Assembly: GCA_963593905.1 (NCBI GenBank) | Contig: CAVBBL010000003.1 | Span: forward strand, 62,001-126,000 | Direction of reading: 5' to 3' | Source: CAG-791 sp963593905 | GTDB taxonomy: Bacteria; Bacillota; Clostridia; Lachnospirales; Lachnospiraceae | DNA: 64,000 nt | Part shown: piece after piece, positions 52,816 to 61,936 of the stretch | Layout: each line of letters opens with the position of its first letter | Numbering within the stretch: position 1 is the stretch's first letter | Notes under the pieces: model-generated | The model's input: the letters and a program-made list of their open reading frames with translations, nothing else | What the model was told of the DNA's origin: nothing | The model's database searches: none | Position numbers and translations under genes: made by a program

Positions 52816-52981
52816 TTCTTCCTCTTTATGCCGCAGTTTATCTGCGGCTACGCGAGGAGAATCTCGCACAAGCGAATTCTCCGATGCGATCTCGAATGGA
52901 TGACGTTTCTGTCATCCATTCGGTTTTACAGAAATGCTATCAGGCATTTCTGTAAAACTTAGCTCTTTATGCCGCAGTTTA
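52816..52981 (-). repeat. Leader cassette A plus multi-hairpin palindrome (hisA leader, copy A4)
   Basis: Core stem 52922-52938 with 52943-52959 has compensatory changes against copy A2. A 19-bp perfect direct repeat (CTCTTTATGCCGCAGTTTA) flanks the element at 52822-52840 and 52963-52981; the second copy contains the fbp stop codon. A CGAATGGATGAC/GTCATCCATTCG hairpin lies between. Confidence 0.85.
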
Positions 52982-54937
52982 CATTCTCTCAATCAGCACA
53001 CCATCCCGATAAGCTCGAAGCAAACCTTCCAGTTGGCGAATTCGTACCTTCATCTCATTGCCGTCATCGGTATCTGCCACCAACCGTCTGTGGTCATAGG
53101 TCTCAATAAAACGGGAATCCGACAGGATATCCGTCTCTCTTCGTATGGCCGATTCTGTGGACTCAAAGAGCTCATGCGCCACCAGACGCATACCATGGGA
53201 ATTCGCCACCAATGTATAACCTGCTATACCTGTTTTCTCATGATAAGCCTTAGAAAAGCCGCCGTCGATGATCAGCAGCTTGCCGCCGCACTTAATGGGC
53301 GACTCGCCTTTTTTCTGCTCCACAGGCACGTGGCCATTTACGATGTGTGCATGAGGCTTTCCCGCCAGGCCGAACTCTGCCAGAATCTTATCTACAATCT
53401 TCTCATCATTGAGAAGCCGATAGTAGGCATTCTTTGTCTCCGTATGTGTCTTGCTGTCCTCAATAAAGTACCGTTCAAAGGTGGTCATGCGGCTTTTTCC
53501 AAAGACAGGGGAATTAGGTCCGCCCCAGATGTACCACAAAAGATCCTGTCCCTTTTTGCGCACTGCGCTGTCCTTCGGCGCAAAGTAACCTCGACGGGCA
53601 TAATATTCCAGCACGTCATACAAAGCCCGCCCACTGTAGGGCACTCCATCTACCTCTAAGGCTGTGAAGTTGCCTTCCTCATCCATCGGTACACAGCCGT
53701 GATAGAGAAGGTTGGAATTGTATCTCTTATACAGGCTTCCGTTGGTGAAAAGAAAACGCACATGACGCTGCAGCTTATCGCTCTTCTGGAAAGCCTGCTG
53801 CAGCCGCTCCATGACCTGCTCTTCCTCCGGAGAAAGGGCATAAGGATCATCCGGATTTACCGTGGGAAAATCACAATCCCGCAAGGGATAATACTTATTT
53901 CCAAGCTTCACCCTCTTTTTCACAAAATCAATCTGCTCTAAGAGCAAGCGATCTTCCATATGGAATTCGGGATGCGCCTTGATAATCTGTCCTTCCAGCT
54001 TTAACTGCAGGATGGTGGCTGCCTTATGCATTCTCATATCCAGGGACAGATCCTTGGTATCATAATCCTCGTCGTAAAGGATGCTGAAGGTACTGTTGTT
54101 CACATCCTTGTAGGTCTCCATGGCAAAATTAGCAAAAGGAAGCAGATTAATGCCATAGCCTTCCTCCAAGGTGTCCAGATGGCCGTATCGGGCGGAGATT
54201 CGTATAACATTGCAAATGCAGGCACCGGAGCCTGCTGCCGCTCCCATCCAGGAAATATCATGATTGCCCCACTGGATATCTACTGCGTGATATTGAGCCA
54301 CTGCATCCATGATTACATGAGGACCGGGTCCTCTGTCGTAAATATCGCCGATGATGTGCAAATGATCAATGACCAGCCTCTGAATCAGTTCACTTAATGC
54401 AATGATAAACTGCTGCGCTCTGTCCAGGCGGATAATGGTATGGATGATCTCGTTGTAATATGCCTCTTTGTCGGATACTTCTTCCTTTTCGGTGATCAAC
54501 TCTTCGATCACGTAGGCGAAGTCCTCCGGCAGGGATTTGCGCACCTTGGACCTGGTGTATTTACTGGCCACCCGTCTGGTGATGGCCACCAGTCGATGAA
54601 GGGTGATCTTGTACCAGTCATTCCAGTCATCCTCCTGCTTCAGGATCAGTTCCATCTTCTCCCTGGGATAATAAATCAGGGTGGCCAGACTCTTTTTATC
54701 CTTATCACTCAATGTGTGGCCGAATTCCTCATCGATCTTCGTCCGAATGGTGCCGGATCCGTTTTTAAGGACATGAAGGAACTGCTCATCCTCTCCGTGT
54801 ATGTCTGTCAGAAAATGCTCTGTGCCTTTAGGGAGACTTAAAATTGCCTGCAGGTTAATAACCTCTGTGGAAGCCGCCGCAATGGTGGGATAGCTTCTGG
54901 CCAGGCTCTTCATCAATTCCAGTTCAAGATTTTCCAT
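52979..54937 (-). CDS. fbp: Fructose-1,6-bisphosphatase class III
   Basis: Gluconeogenic phosphatase of the Firmicutes type. 652 residues: a calcineurin-like metallophosphatase fold (FLTDIHGEDEQFLHVL, IIGDIYDRGPGPHVIMDA, VDIQWGNHDISWMGAA) and the HVPVEQKKGESPI with VIDGGFSKA region. GGGG lies six bases before ATG 54937; ATG 54949 lacks a site. Two stacked leader modules (C and D) lie upstream. Confidence 0.97.
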   Translation of the reverse strand: MENLELELMKSLARSYPTIAAASTEVINLQAILSLPKGTEHFLTDIHGEDEQFLHVLKNGSGTIRTKIDEEFGHTLSDKDKKSLATLIYYPREKMELILKQEDDWNDWYKITLHRLVAITRRVASKYTRSKVRKSLPEDFAYVIEELITEKEEVSDKEAYYNEIIHTIIRLDRAQQFIIALSELIQRLVIDHLHIIGDIYDRGPGPHVIMDAVAQYHAVDIQWGNHDISWMGAAAGSGACICNVIRISARYGHLDTLEEGYGINLLPFANFAMETYKDVNNSTFSILYDEDYDTKDLSLDMRMHKAATILQLKLEGQIIKAHPEFHMEDRLLLEQIDFVKKRVKLGNKYYPLRDCDFPTVNPDDPYALSPEEEQVMERLQQAFQKSDKLQRHVRFLFTNGSLYKRYNSNLLYHGCVPMDEEGNFTALEVDGVPYSGRALYDVLEYYARRGYFAPKDSAVRKKGQDLLWYIWGGPNSPVFGKSRMTTFERYFIEDSKTHTETKNAYYRLLNDEKIVDKILAEFGLAGKPHAHIVNGHVPVEQKKGESPIKCGGKLLIIDGGFSKAYHEKTGIAGYTLVANSHGMRLVAHELFESTESAIRRETDILSDSRFIETYDHRRLVADTDDGNEMKVRIRQLEGLLRAYRDGVLIERM

Positions 54938-55045
54938 TTTAATCCCCATTCCGCAGGCGACCTGTGCCGAAGGAATCGCAAAGCAAATTTCGAATTTGGT
55001 TTGCGATCCAGGCTATGGGTGACGCCTGCGGCACCCATAACTGTG
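54938..55045 (-). repeat. Leader module C with two alternative pairings (fbp)
   Basis: CCGCAGGCG (54951-54959) pairs with CGCCTGCGG (55023-55031); the alternative GTGCCG (54964-54969) pairs with CGGCAC (55029-55034). A 15-bp hairpin ATCGCAAA...TTTGCGAT lies between (54974-55007). Same arrangement as before the LytTR gene. An open frame from GTG 55098 to 54913 also crosses it. Confidence 0.6.
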
Positions 55046-55368
55046 CGAAAAATAATAAGAATCTCTGATTCTCGTTTCATATCGAGGGCATTTTTCACAC
55101 TAATCCTCATTTCTGAGCAGCATGGCTGCGAAGATTTGACGAGAATTGCAGATTCTCGTCTGCCCTCCGGACTATTATTGCTCAAAAGTAAATAGACATC
55201 CTTATTCTATCATAGATTTGTCTCTAAAGACAGAAAAATCCCTGTCAAAGGAAACAATTGTCACTACAGATTACAGTCAAAAACTTTCTGATGCTGTATC
55301 TGAAGCTGTTTTCACTATGACAGAGATTTTTGGTTTTATAACGGATTTTTGATTTTATACTGGCTTTC
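55046..55368. other. Spacer upstream of fbp, cassette D copy and small open frame
   Basis: 55095-55135 carries a cassette D copy (GCAGCCATGCTGC hairpin then TCAGAAATGAGGATTA), which precedes a 61-codon frame starting GTG 55098 that overlaps the fbp start. GACGAGAAT/ATTCTCGTC is a strong hairpin at about 55137-55159. From 55200 to 55368 I see nothing. Confidence 0.4.
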
Positions 55369-56124
55369 TTAGCCAATCACGTCACTCATGCTGTATAATC
55401 CGGGTGCTTTTCCTGCCAGATAAATGGCTGCCTCCACAGCACCTTTTCCGAACACTGCACGGCTGTAAGCACGGTGAGAAAAAGTAATGACCTCGTCCTC
55501 GCCTGCAAAGATCACATCATGATCTCCCACAATGGTGCCGCCGCGCACAGCGCTGATGCCGATTTCCTTCTCCGGTCTCTTCTCACGGCGCTGGCTGCGA
55601 TCATAGACATATTCATAATCACCCCCGGCCGCCTCATTGATCACATCTGCCAAAGCCAATGCCGTGCCACTGGGTGCATCCAACTTCTGATTATGATGCT
55701 TCTCCACGATTTCCATATCAAAACCCGCTGCGGAAAGCTTTTCGGAAGCTTCTCTTAGGACCTTAAAAAGCAAGTTGATACCCACAGACATATTGGCAGA
55801 TTTAAGTATTGCCACCTTTTCGGAGGTTTCCTTTAACTTTGACAGTTGCTCCTCGGAAAGACCTGTGGTGCAGACCACGCAGGGAATTCCTTTTGCCTCG
55901 CACCAAGCAAGAAGACCATCCACTGCCGCAGCGGTAGAAAAATCGATGACCACATCTGCCTCCTGGGTGCACTCCTCCAGGCTCTGATAGATCGGATAAT
56001 CTGCGCACTCACCGCCTCTTGCGTCGATACCTGCCATGATCCGGCAGCGCTCGTCCCTTGACACAATATCCGTAATCATTTGTCCCATTCTGCCGCAGCA
56101 GCCATGCATAATTATATTTGTCAT
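55369..56124 (-). CDS. dapB: 4-hydroxy-tetrahydrodipicolinate reductase
   Basis: Second dedicated step of lysine/DAP synthesis. 251 residues: NIIMHGCCGRMGQMI (NAD(P) site), EKHHNQKLDAPSGTALALA (catalytic His/Lys), GDHDVIFAGEDE. GAGG precedes ATG 56124. Follows dapA by 79 bases containing two tandem cassette D copies; both genes lie under the lysine riboswitch. Confidence 0.97.
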   Translation of the reverse strand: MTNIIMHGCCGRMGQMITDIVSRDERCRIMAGIDARGGECADYPIYQSLEECTQEADVVIDFSTAAAVDGLLAWCEAKGIPCVVCTTGLSEEQLSKLKETSEKVAILKSANMSVGINLLFKVLREASEKLSAAGFDMEIVEKHHNQKLDAPSGTALALADVINEAAGGDYEYVYDRSQRREKRPEKEIGISAVRGGTIVGDHDVIFAGEDEVITFSHRAYSRAVFGKGAVEAAIYLAGKAPGLYSMSDVIG

Positions 56125-56197
56125 ATTCACCCTCATTGCTGATCAGCTTTGCTGCACTATTCCTCATTCCTGAACAGCTTGGCTGCAGTATCCACAT
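56125..56197 (-). repeat. Two tandem copies of leader cassette D (dapB)
   Basis: GCAGCCAAGCTGTTCAGGAA and GCAGCAAAGCTGATCAGCAA, each followed by TGAGG, occur one after the other before the dapB start. Confidence 0.55.
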
Positions 56198-56203
56198 TTG
56201 TTA

Positions 56204-57091
56204 TTACATCAGGCCGTAAGCTCTCATAGCATCCTCTAAGACCTTCGCATGAGCCGGCTCCATCTCTGTCAGAGGCATACGAAGAGGTCCTACGTTCTTT
56301 CCAAGCAGATTCATCGCCTTCTTCACCGGAATAGGATTAACTTCGCTGAAGAGATTATCACACAGGTCCAGCATGCCGCACTGCATAGCTGCTGCACCGG
56401 CCACATCGCCGGCAAAGAACTTCGCACACATCTCATGCACTGCTGCCGGTGCGATATTGGAAACAACGGAAATAACACCCAGACCACCCATGGAAAGGAT
56501 CGGTACTGTCTGATCATCGTTGCCGGAGTAAAGCTCTACATTGCCGTCTGTCACTTTCATCAGCTTGACGATCTGGCTGATGTTGCCGCTGGCTTCCTTG
56601 ATACCCACGATATTATCCACGTCCTTCACCAGACGGGCCACTGTCTCCGGCAGGATATTGCAGCCGGTGCGGCTGGGTACATTGTAGAGGATGACAGGAG
56701 TCTTTACGGCATCGGCAACAGCCTTGTAGTGCTGATATAAACCGTCCTGTGTAGCCTTATTGTAGTAAGGGGAAACTACCAGCAGTGCGTCAGCACCGTA
56801 AGCAGCTGCCTCCTCGGAAAGGTGAATCGCTGTTCTGGTGCAGTTAGAACCGGAACCCGCGATGACCGGCACTCTGTGCTTTGTATAATCGATAACGAAC
56901 TTCACAGCCTCCAGATGTTCTTCCTCTGTCATGGTAGCGGCCTCTCCTGTGGATCCGCATACCACAATGGCATCTGTACCTCCGGCAATCTGCTCATCTA
57001 CAATCTGTGCAAACGCATCATAATTGATAGCGCTTCCATCCTCTGTAAAAGGTGTCACGATTGCTACTGCTGCTCCCTTGAATACTGACAT
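56204..57091 (-). CDS. dapA: 4-hydroxy-tetrahydrodipicolinate synthase
   Basis: Condenses pyruvate with aspartate semialdehyde. 295 residues: AIVVCGSTGEAATMTEEEH, catalytic Tyr in LYNVPSRTGCNI and Schiff-base Lys in VGIKEASGNIS. AGGAGG precedes ATG 57091. First gene after the lysine riboswitch. Confidence 0.98.
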   Translation of the reverse strand: MSVFKGAAVAIVTPFTEDGSAINYDAFAQIVDEQIAGGTDAIVVCGSTGEAATMTEEEHLEAVKFVIDYTKHRVPVIAGSGSNCTRTAIHLSEEAAAYGADALLVVSPYYNKATQDGLYQHYKAVADAVKTPVILYNVPSRTGCNILPETVARLVKDVDNIVGIKEASGNISQIVKLMKVTDGNVELYSGNDDQTVPILSMGGLGVISVVSNIAPAAVHEMCAKFFAGDVAGAAAMQCGMLDLCDNLFSEVNPIPVKKAMNLLGKNVGPLRMPLTEMEPAHAKVLEDAMRAYGLM

Positions 57092-57136
57092 AACCTACCT
57101 CCTCTTTTGTTTATAACAGATTAATTTTTGACAGAC

Positions 57137-57171
57137 CAAAATGAAGCTGACCACAGAAAAGGGTCAGCTCC
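57137..57171 (-). terminator. Terminator of the lysine riboswitch
   Basis: GAGCTGACC pairs with GGTCAGCTTC (57143-57170) followed on the minus strand by ATTTTGG. The T-run is interrupted, so moderate strength. Confidence 0.7.
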
Positions 57172-57199
57172 ATATTCGATGCTCATTCACCGATGCTCA

Positions 57200-57364
57200 T
57201 GGATAGCGCCCCATCTGTACAGATGACAGTCATACAGTTCTTCACTGTATGCCCAAGAATCTGCCCGCGGCAGCAGACCTTTCGGCGCCTTTTCCTTTCT
57301 GCTTTCTTCTCCTGCGTCCGCCGCATCGGAAAACCTACTGATAAAAAACGCAACCTCTATCTCT
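57200..57364 (-). promoter_or_regulatory. Lysine riboswitch aptamer (L box)
   Basis: Minus strand shows the L-box blocks in order: AGATAGAGGTTGCG, ATCAGTAG, AAAGGCGCCGAAAGG, GGGCATAC...GACTGTCA and GGGGCGCTATC. Promoter TTGACA/TACTAT lies upstream (57391-57419) and a terminator downstream, so lysine binding would shut off dapA-dapB. Confidence 0.9.
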
Positions 57365-57390
57365 AATCTTCATATAAAAATACTAGATTC

Positions 57391-57419
57391 ATAGTATCAC
57401 TGCAATATAACCTTGTCAA
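57391..57419 (-). promoter_or_regulatory. dapA operon promoter
   Basis: TTGACA (57414-57419), 17 bases, TACTAT (57391-57396) on the minus strand. From 57420 to 57579 I see no gene. Confidence 0.7.
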
Positions 57420-57579
57420 TTACAGCTTTACAGGGAAATAGGCATGTACAGCCTTGTCGAAGCCTCATTGCACAAACACAGCAGCAGTTACAATAGGTCT
57501 TCCGTTGCCTTCGTCACCATACTGACAACCCGCCGTTGGTGCCAGGTGCTGTATCCGTTACGACTCTATAGACAAACAG

Positions 57580-60345
57580 TTACAGACCGGCTAAAACCGT
57601 ATTACTTTCCTTTTTTTCTTTCACATTCAGCGCATTGACGACCGCCTCGTAAAGCGGCCTTGCCTCCGGCGCGGCGCCCAATAGCTCCGACAGACTCATC
57701 TGATGTGCAAATTGAATCATAGGATTATCCAGCATGCCGGGAACCATCTGTTCAAACATTTCCACTGCCAGCGGCTGATTCAGAATTTCTCCAAGGGTGC
57801 TGTCCATACTGAAGCGTTCCCGGAAAAGACTGGTTTTCGTCTCGTATACATAGTCATAAACACCGGAACCCACTTCCACTGTCTCTTCTCTTTCCGGCAG
57901 GTAAATAACCGCCGTCGTATTGGCAGGCACCTCCACATGGATTCTGATTTCACCATCCAGACAGCTGGTACGCAGAGAAATCGGACCATAGGCAGAGGTA
58001 AATTGCGTCTCCCATTTTTCAATTCCTTTTACAAACATGGGCTTTACCTGGAATTTCTTGTATCCCGGTTCCAACTGGGAGAGTCCGCCGACTTTTCGCA
58101 CCATCCAGTCGCCGATGGAGCCATAGGCATAATGGTTTAAGGAATTCATGCCGGAGGTATCAAAAGTGCCGTCCGGCTTGACAGAATCCCAGCGCTCCCA
58201 GATGGTGGTGGCCCCCATATTGACCGCATACAGCCAGGAAGGATAATCTTCCCTCATAAACAAGGTACCTGCCATGTCATGAGCACCGTTTTCCGATAAG
58301 GCATGACAGATATACGGCGTTCCCAGGAAACCGGTGGAGAGATGATTTTTATGATTTTCAATATTGGTAAGCAGCGTACTTACAATTCTCTTTCTGTCTT
58401 TTTCTCTTGTCAGATTAAAATACAATGACAGAACTGCCCCGGTCTGTGTCTCGCTTACGATTCGCCCGGTAGGGGTATAATATTCCTGCCGAAAAGCTTC
58501 TAACGTGCGCTCGTAAAGAGCAGCGTATCTTTGTTCCTCATCGTCTTTTCCCAAAACGCCGGCTGTTTGTCTTACCAGGTCTGTTACATACAGGTAATAG
58601 GCATTGGCAATCATATATTTGTCCGTAGCCCCTGTGCGGTCGGCGCTCTCCTCTTTATCCAATGCCAGCCAGTCGCCGTATTGGAATCCTGTCTGCCAGA
58701 GACCATTTTCATTGCAATGTGCCTGTATGTAATCCACCCACTCATGCATACATTTCCAGTTTTCCTTCAGGATTCTCCTATCTGCATAGATTTGATAAAC
58801 CACCCAGGGAATGATCACGGCGGCATCACTCCATCCGGCTGCACTGTATTGTCCCAGAATATCCGGCACCACATGGGGGACACCTTTTTCCAGAGAGGAT
58901 TCTGCTGCTACATCCCGCATCCACTTGGTGAAAAACAGTGCTGTATTTCGGTGAAATGCGGCTGTCCAGGAAAAGATCTGTGCATCTCCCATCCAGCCAA
59001 GACGCTCATCTCTTTGGGGACAATCTGTGGGAATATCCAGAAAGTTATCCAACTGCCCCCAGGAAATATTGCTCTCCAACTGGTTTACTTTCGGATTGGA
59101 GGTCGTGAAATCGCCCGTCTTTTCCATATCTGAGTGCATCACGCAGGCGGTAAACTGCTCCAAAGAAGGCTCTTCCATGCCTTCTACGCAAATATAGCGA
59201 AATCCGTGGAAGGTAAAGTGTGGGACAAACACCTGTGCTTTCCCATTGCAGATATAGGTATCCACCGATTTTGCCTGACGCAGGGTATCCGGATAGAAAT
59301 TACCGTCCCGATCAAGCGTCTCCGCGTGGCGGATTGTGATCTTCTGTCCTTTGCTGCCATTGACCCTGACTTCCACTACACCGGTGATATTCTGTCCAAA
59401 GTCAATCACCTTTTCCTTTTTAGGTGTGATGAGCAATTCCTTTGCGGGAATCCGTCTGGTAATGCGAACAGGTTCGTTTTCCTGCGCAGTGAGGATCTTT
59501 TTATCAAATGGCTCTGTGCGGACCTTTCCCTTCTGATTCCATGCACAGACAGAGTCTATCGTCTCCCCCATATAAATCTCACTGCTGCGGATTTCTCCTG
59601 TCCTGACGCTCCAGGATTCATCCGTGGAAACGATCTCCGTAGTCTCATCCTCATAGTTGATACGAACCTCTGCAAAGGTACCTGTCTTTTGCCCGTAACG
59701 GTCAGGTTCACAGGTAAAGCCTAAAATTCCCTTATACCATCCGTTTCCGACAGTGATGCTGATGGTATTTTCCTGCTCGAGGAGGTCCGTAACATCGAAA
59801 ATCTGATATTGAAGTCGTTTATGATAGCTCGTCCACCCCGGTGCCATGCGATAGTCACCCACCCGTTTGCCGTTTAAATACATTTCATAAATGCCGTGTG
59901 CCGTCACATAGGCGCGTGCTTTTTTGGGCTTTTCGCGCAGCGAGAAGGTCTTTTCAAAGACCGGGCAGGCGGTTTCCTCTGCAGGGAAATCATGGGTGAT
60001 CATCTTAGCTGAAAATGTTTCCGGATCAAAAACCCCTGTCTCAAAAGCCCCCTCTGCGAAAGCTTCCTTTCCATGATTGTCCTGTACTCGAACCTGCCAT
60101 ATATAGCGTGTTTCCGGTCTCAGAGAACTTCCCTCGTATTCGATCAGCACGCTCTCTGCCGAGGAGACATTCCCACTGTCCCATACTATTGTCCCCTGTG
60201 CAGAATCCTCTCTTACCACGATCCGGTAAAGAGCCTGCATGGTGTTCTTTTCTTCAGCCTCCATCTTCCAGGAAAAACGAGGGCATCGCACATCAAGCCC
60301 TATGGGATTTATTCTGTATTCTGTTCTAAGGTCATAAATTTTCAT
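57580..60345 (-). CDS. Family 78 alpha-L-rhamnosidase with C-terminal tail domain
   Basis: Removes terminal rhamnose from glycosides. 921 residues, no signal peptide, so cytoplasmic. N-terminal beta domains (MEAEEKNTMQALYRIVV, YEMYLNGKRVGDYRMAPGWT), then the (alpha/alpha)6 barrel with DIPTDCPQRDERLGWMGDAQ and GATTIWERWDS (catalytic acids), then a beta-sandwich. The last ~78 residues (57583-57816) form an added helical tail also found on the GH3 enzyme. AGAGG precedes ATG 60345. Confidence 0.93.
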   Translation of the reverse strand: MKIYDLRTEYRINPIGLDVRCPRFSWKMEAEEKNTMQALYRIVVREDSAQGTIVWDSGNVSSAESVLIEYEGSSLRPETRYIWQVRVQDNHGKEAFAEGAFETGVFDPETFSAKMITHDFPAEETACPVFEKTFSLREKPKKARAYVTAHGIYEMYLNGKRVGDYRMAPGWTSYHKRLQYQIFDVTDLLEQENTISITVGNGWYKGILGFTCEPDRYGQKTGTFAEVRINYEDETTEIVSTDESWSVRTGEIRSSEIYMGETIDSVCAWNQKGKVRTEPFDKKILTAQENEPVRITRRIPAKELLITPKKEKVIDFGQNITGVVEVRVNGSKGQKITIRHAETLDRDGNFYPDTLRQAKSVDTYICNGKAQVFVPHFTFHGFRYICVEGMEEPSLEQFTACVMHSDMEKTGDFTTSNPKVNQLESNISWGQLDNFLDIPTDCPQRDERLGWMGDAQIFSWTAAFHRNTALFFTKWMRDVAAESSLEKGVPHVVPDILGQYSAAGWSDAAVIIPWVVYQIYADRRILKENWKCMHEWVDYIQAHCNENGLWQTGFQYGDWLALDKEESADRTGATDKYMIANAYYLYVTDLVRQTAGVLGKDDEEQRYAALYERTLEAFRQEYYTPTGRIVSETQTGAVLSLYFNLTREKDRKRIVSTLLTNIENHKNHLSTGFLGTPYICHALSENGAHDMAGTLFMREDYPSWLYAVNMGATTIWERWDSVKPDGTFDTSGMNSLNHYAYGSIGDWMVRKVGGLSQLEPGYKKFQVKPMFVKGIEKWETQFTSAYGPISLRTSCLDGEIRIHVEVPANTTAVIYLPEREETVEVGSGVYDYVYETKTSLFRERFSMDSTLGEILNQPLAVEMFEQMVPGMLDNPMIQFAHQMSLSELLGAAPEARPLYEAVVNALNVKEKKESNTVLAGL

Positions 60346-60490
60346 TTTCACCTCTTCATACCGCAATTAATTCAGCTGCATGAGGAGGATTTCACGCAGC
60401 GAATTCTCCTCATGCAGCAATGCAGTTTGAAAGAAATGCCATCCGGCATTTCTTTCAAGCTTTTCAACCTTGCCTCTTTGCGGCGCAGCT
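60346..60490 (-). repeat. Leader cassette A plus multi-hairpin palindrome (GH78 leader, copy A5)
   Basis: Core 60424-60440 with 60445-60461 (one mismatch), hairpin GCATGAGGAG/CTCCTCATGC (60378-60415), then GCAGCTGAATTAATTGCGG and AGAGG. Fills the gap between the symporter stop and the rhamnosidase start. Confidence 0.8.
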
Positions 60491-61880
60491 ATGCCGCCTT
60501 ATTTCTTGCCTGCAGATCAGCAATGATCTGCGGATATCTCTTTTCCAGGTCATTTTTAAGGAGCAGGATAAACATAAGCACGAACAGAGCCAACGGAATA
60601 TAGATAGAGAATGCAAAAATCGCTGTATTGACAGAAGCAGGCTGTACTTCCAGCGCTGCATTGTATCCGCCCAATGCCAGCAGCCATCCGATCAGGGATC
60701 CGCCAATGCCGGAACCGATCTTGCAGCCGAACGAATTGGCACTGTTGGTCATACCTACAATACGCTTATTAAATTTCCACTCATTGTACTCTACGCAGTT
60801 GTTTACCATAGCGCCAAACAAGCACATCAGCGGAATATTTGCAAAGGTAACCACAGCGCCTGCGATGATGCAGCTCATCAGACTATAAGGTGTAAATACC
60901 CTTACCACACAGGCTGCTATACCAAGGATACAGGATACCATGCAGGTTTTTGTCATGCCTAGCTTACCTGCCATAGGACCGGTGAGCGCAAATCCCAGAA
61001 ATGTGGGAATCAGTCCCACTGCGCCCAGCAGAGCCACCATATTATCATTACCCAAAATGTACTTGCAATAGTAGGTTCCGCCGGAAGCACTTAATCCATA
61101 GGAGATGTTCATAAGCATCTGCAGCCCCAGCATGATCACCCAATATTTGTTATGAAACAGGATACCAAGCCCCTCCGCAAAGGAAACCTTCTCTTCTGCC
61201 GCTTGCTCTGCAGAAGCCTCTGCAGCTGTTTCTTTGGAAACCTTGTATAAGATCAGCAAAGAGACCATGGAGATAAGACCGAATACCACACCTACTTTGA
61301 TCCATGCGGATTGTGAACCTCCCAGAGCATTGGTAATAGGGATCAATAAGATAGCAATGACCATTCCCGCAATATATCCGAATGCCGCACGGAAGACACC
61401 CATTTTACCACGTTCCTCTGAACTCTTCGTACGAAGTGTCATGAGAGCACCGTAAGGAATGGCTACCGCTGTGTAAACGATTGCCGTGATTAAAATATTC
61501 GTCAGCAGCACATACACTGTCTGCAAACCACTGCCGGCATTTGCAGGAACCGTAAACAGCAAAATAATACTCACTAATGCCGGAATGGCCATACGCAGGA
61601 ACCAGGGACGGCATTTTCCCTTCGGGGAATGTCCTTCATCCATAATTTTCCCCATGAGCAGATCTGAAAACGCATCCACGATCTTTGCAACCAAAAGCAT
61701 GGTAGCCACCATACCTGCCGCAAGTCCTACCTTTTCCGTGTAAAAATAAGTCAACTGTCCTACCAGGGACGTCATAATATTAAGCGGCAGCTGCCCCAGA
61801 CCATCTCCCAGATAGTCCGTCAACCGCATAGACTTCTGTATCCCCATAGAATCCAAACCAAGTTCTTTTCTCTTACCCAT
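60489..61880 (-). CDS. GPH-family sugar:cation symporter
   Basis: 463 residues, 12 membrane helices. Glycoside-pentoside-hexuronide family: LTDYLGDGLGQLPLNIMTSL, ALVSIILLFTVPA, KIVDAFSDLLMGKIMDEG with the loop GKCRPWFLR, all diagnostic. Placed between GH78 and GH3, it probably imports the rhamnose-containing glycoside that both enzymes then cut. AAAGG precedes ATG 61880 behind a GCAGGCAAGCTGCGGC hairpin. Confidence 0.93.
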   Translation of the reverse strand: MGKRKELGLDSMGIQKSMRLTDYLGDGLGQLPLNIMTSLVGQLTYFYTEKVGLAAGMVATMLLVAKIVDAFSDLLMGKIMDEGHSPKGKCRPWFLRMAIPALVSIILLFTVPANAGSGLQTVYVLLTNILITAIVYTAVAIPYGALMTLRTKSSEERGKMGVFRAAFGYIAGMVIAILLIPITNALGGSQSAWIKVGVVFGLISMVSLLILYKVSKETAAEASAEQAAEEKVSFAEGLGILFHNKYWVIMLGLQMLMNISYGLSASGGTYYCKYILGNDNMVALLGAVGLIPTFLGFALTGPMAGKLGMTKTCMVSCILGIAACVVRVFTPYSLMSCIIAGAVVTFANIPLMCLFGAMVNNCVEYNEWKFNKRIVGMTNSANSFGCKIGSGIGGSLIGWLLALGGYNAALEVQPASVNTAIFAFSIYIPLALFVLMFILLLKNDLEKRYPQIIADLQARNKAA

Positions 61881-61916
61881 CTGTCATCCTTTCTCAGCCG
61901 CAGCTTGCCTGCGGCT
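61881..61916 (-). repeat. Hairpin plus Shine-Dalgarno cassette A (symporter gene)
   Basis: GCAGCCGCAGGCAAGCTGCG followed by GCTGAGAAAGG before the start, the short form of cassette A. Confidence 0.5.
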
Positions 61917-61936
61917 GCACGAGAAGCTTGCCTTTT

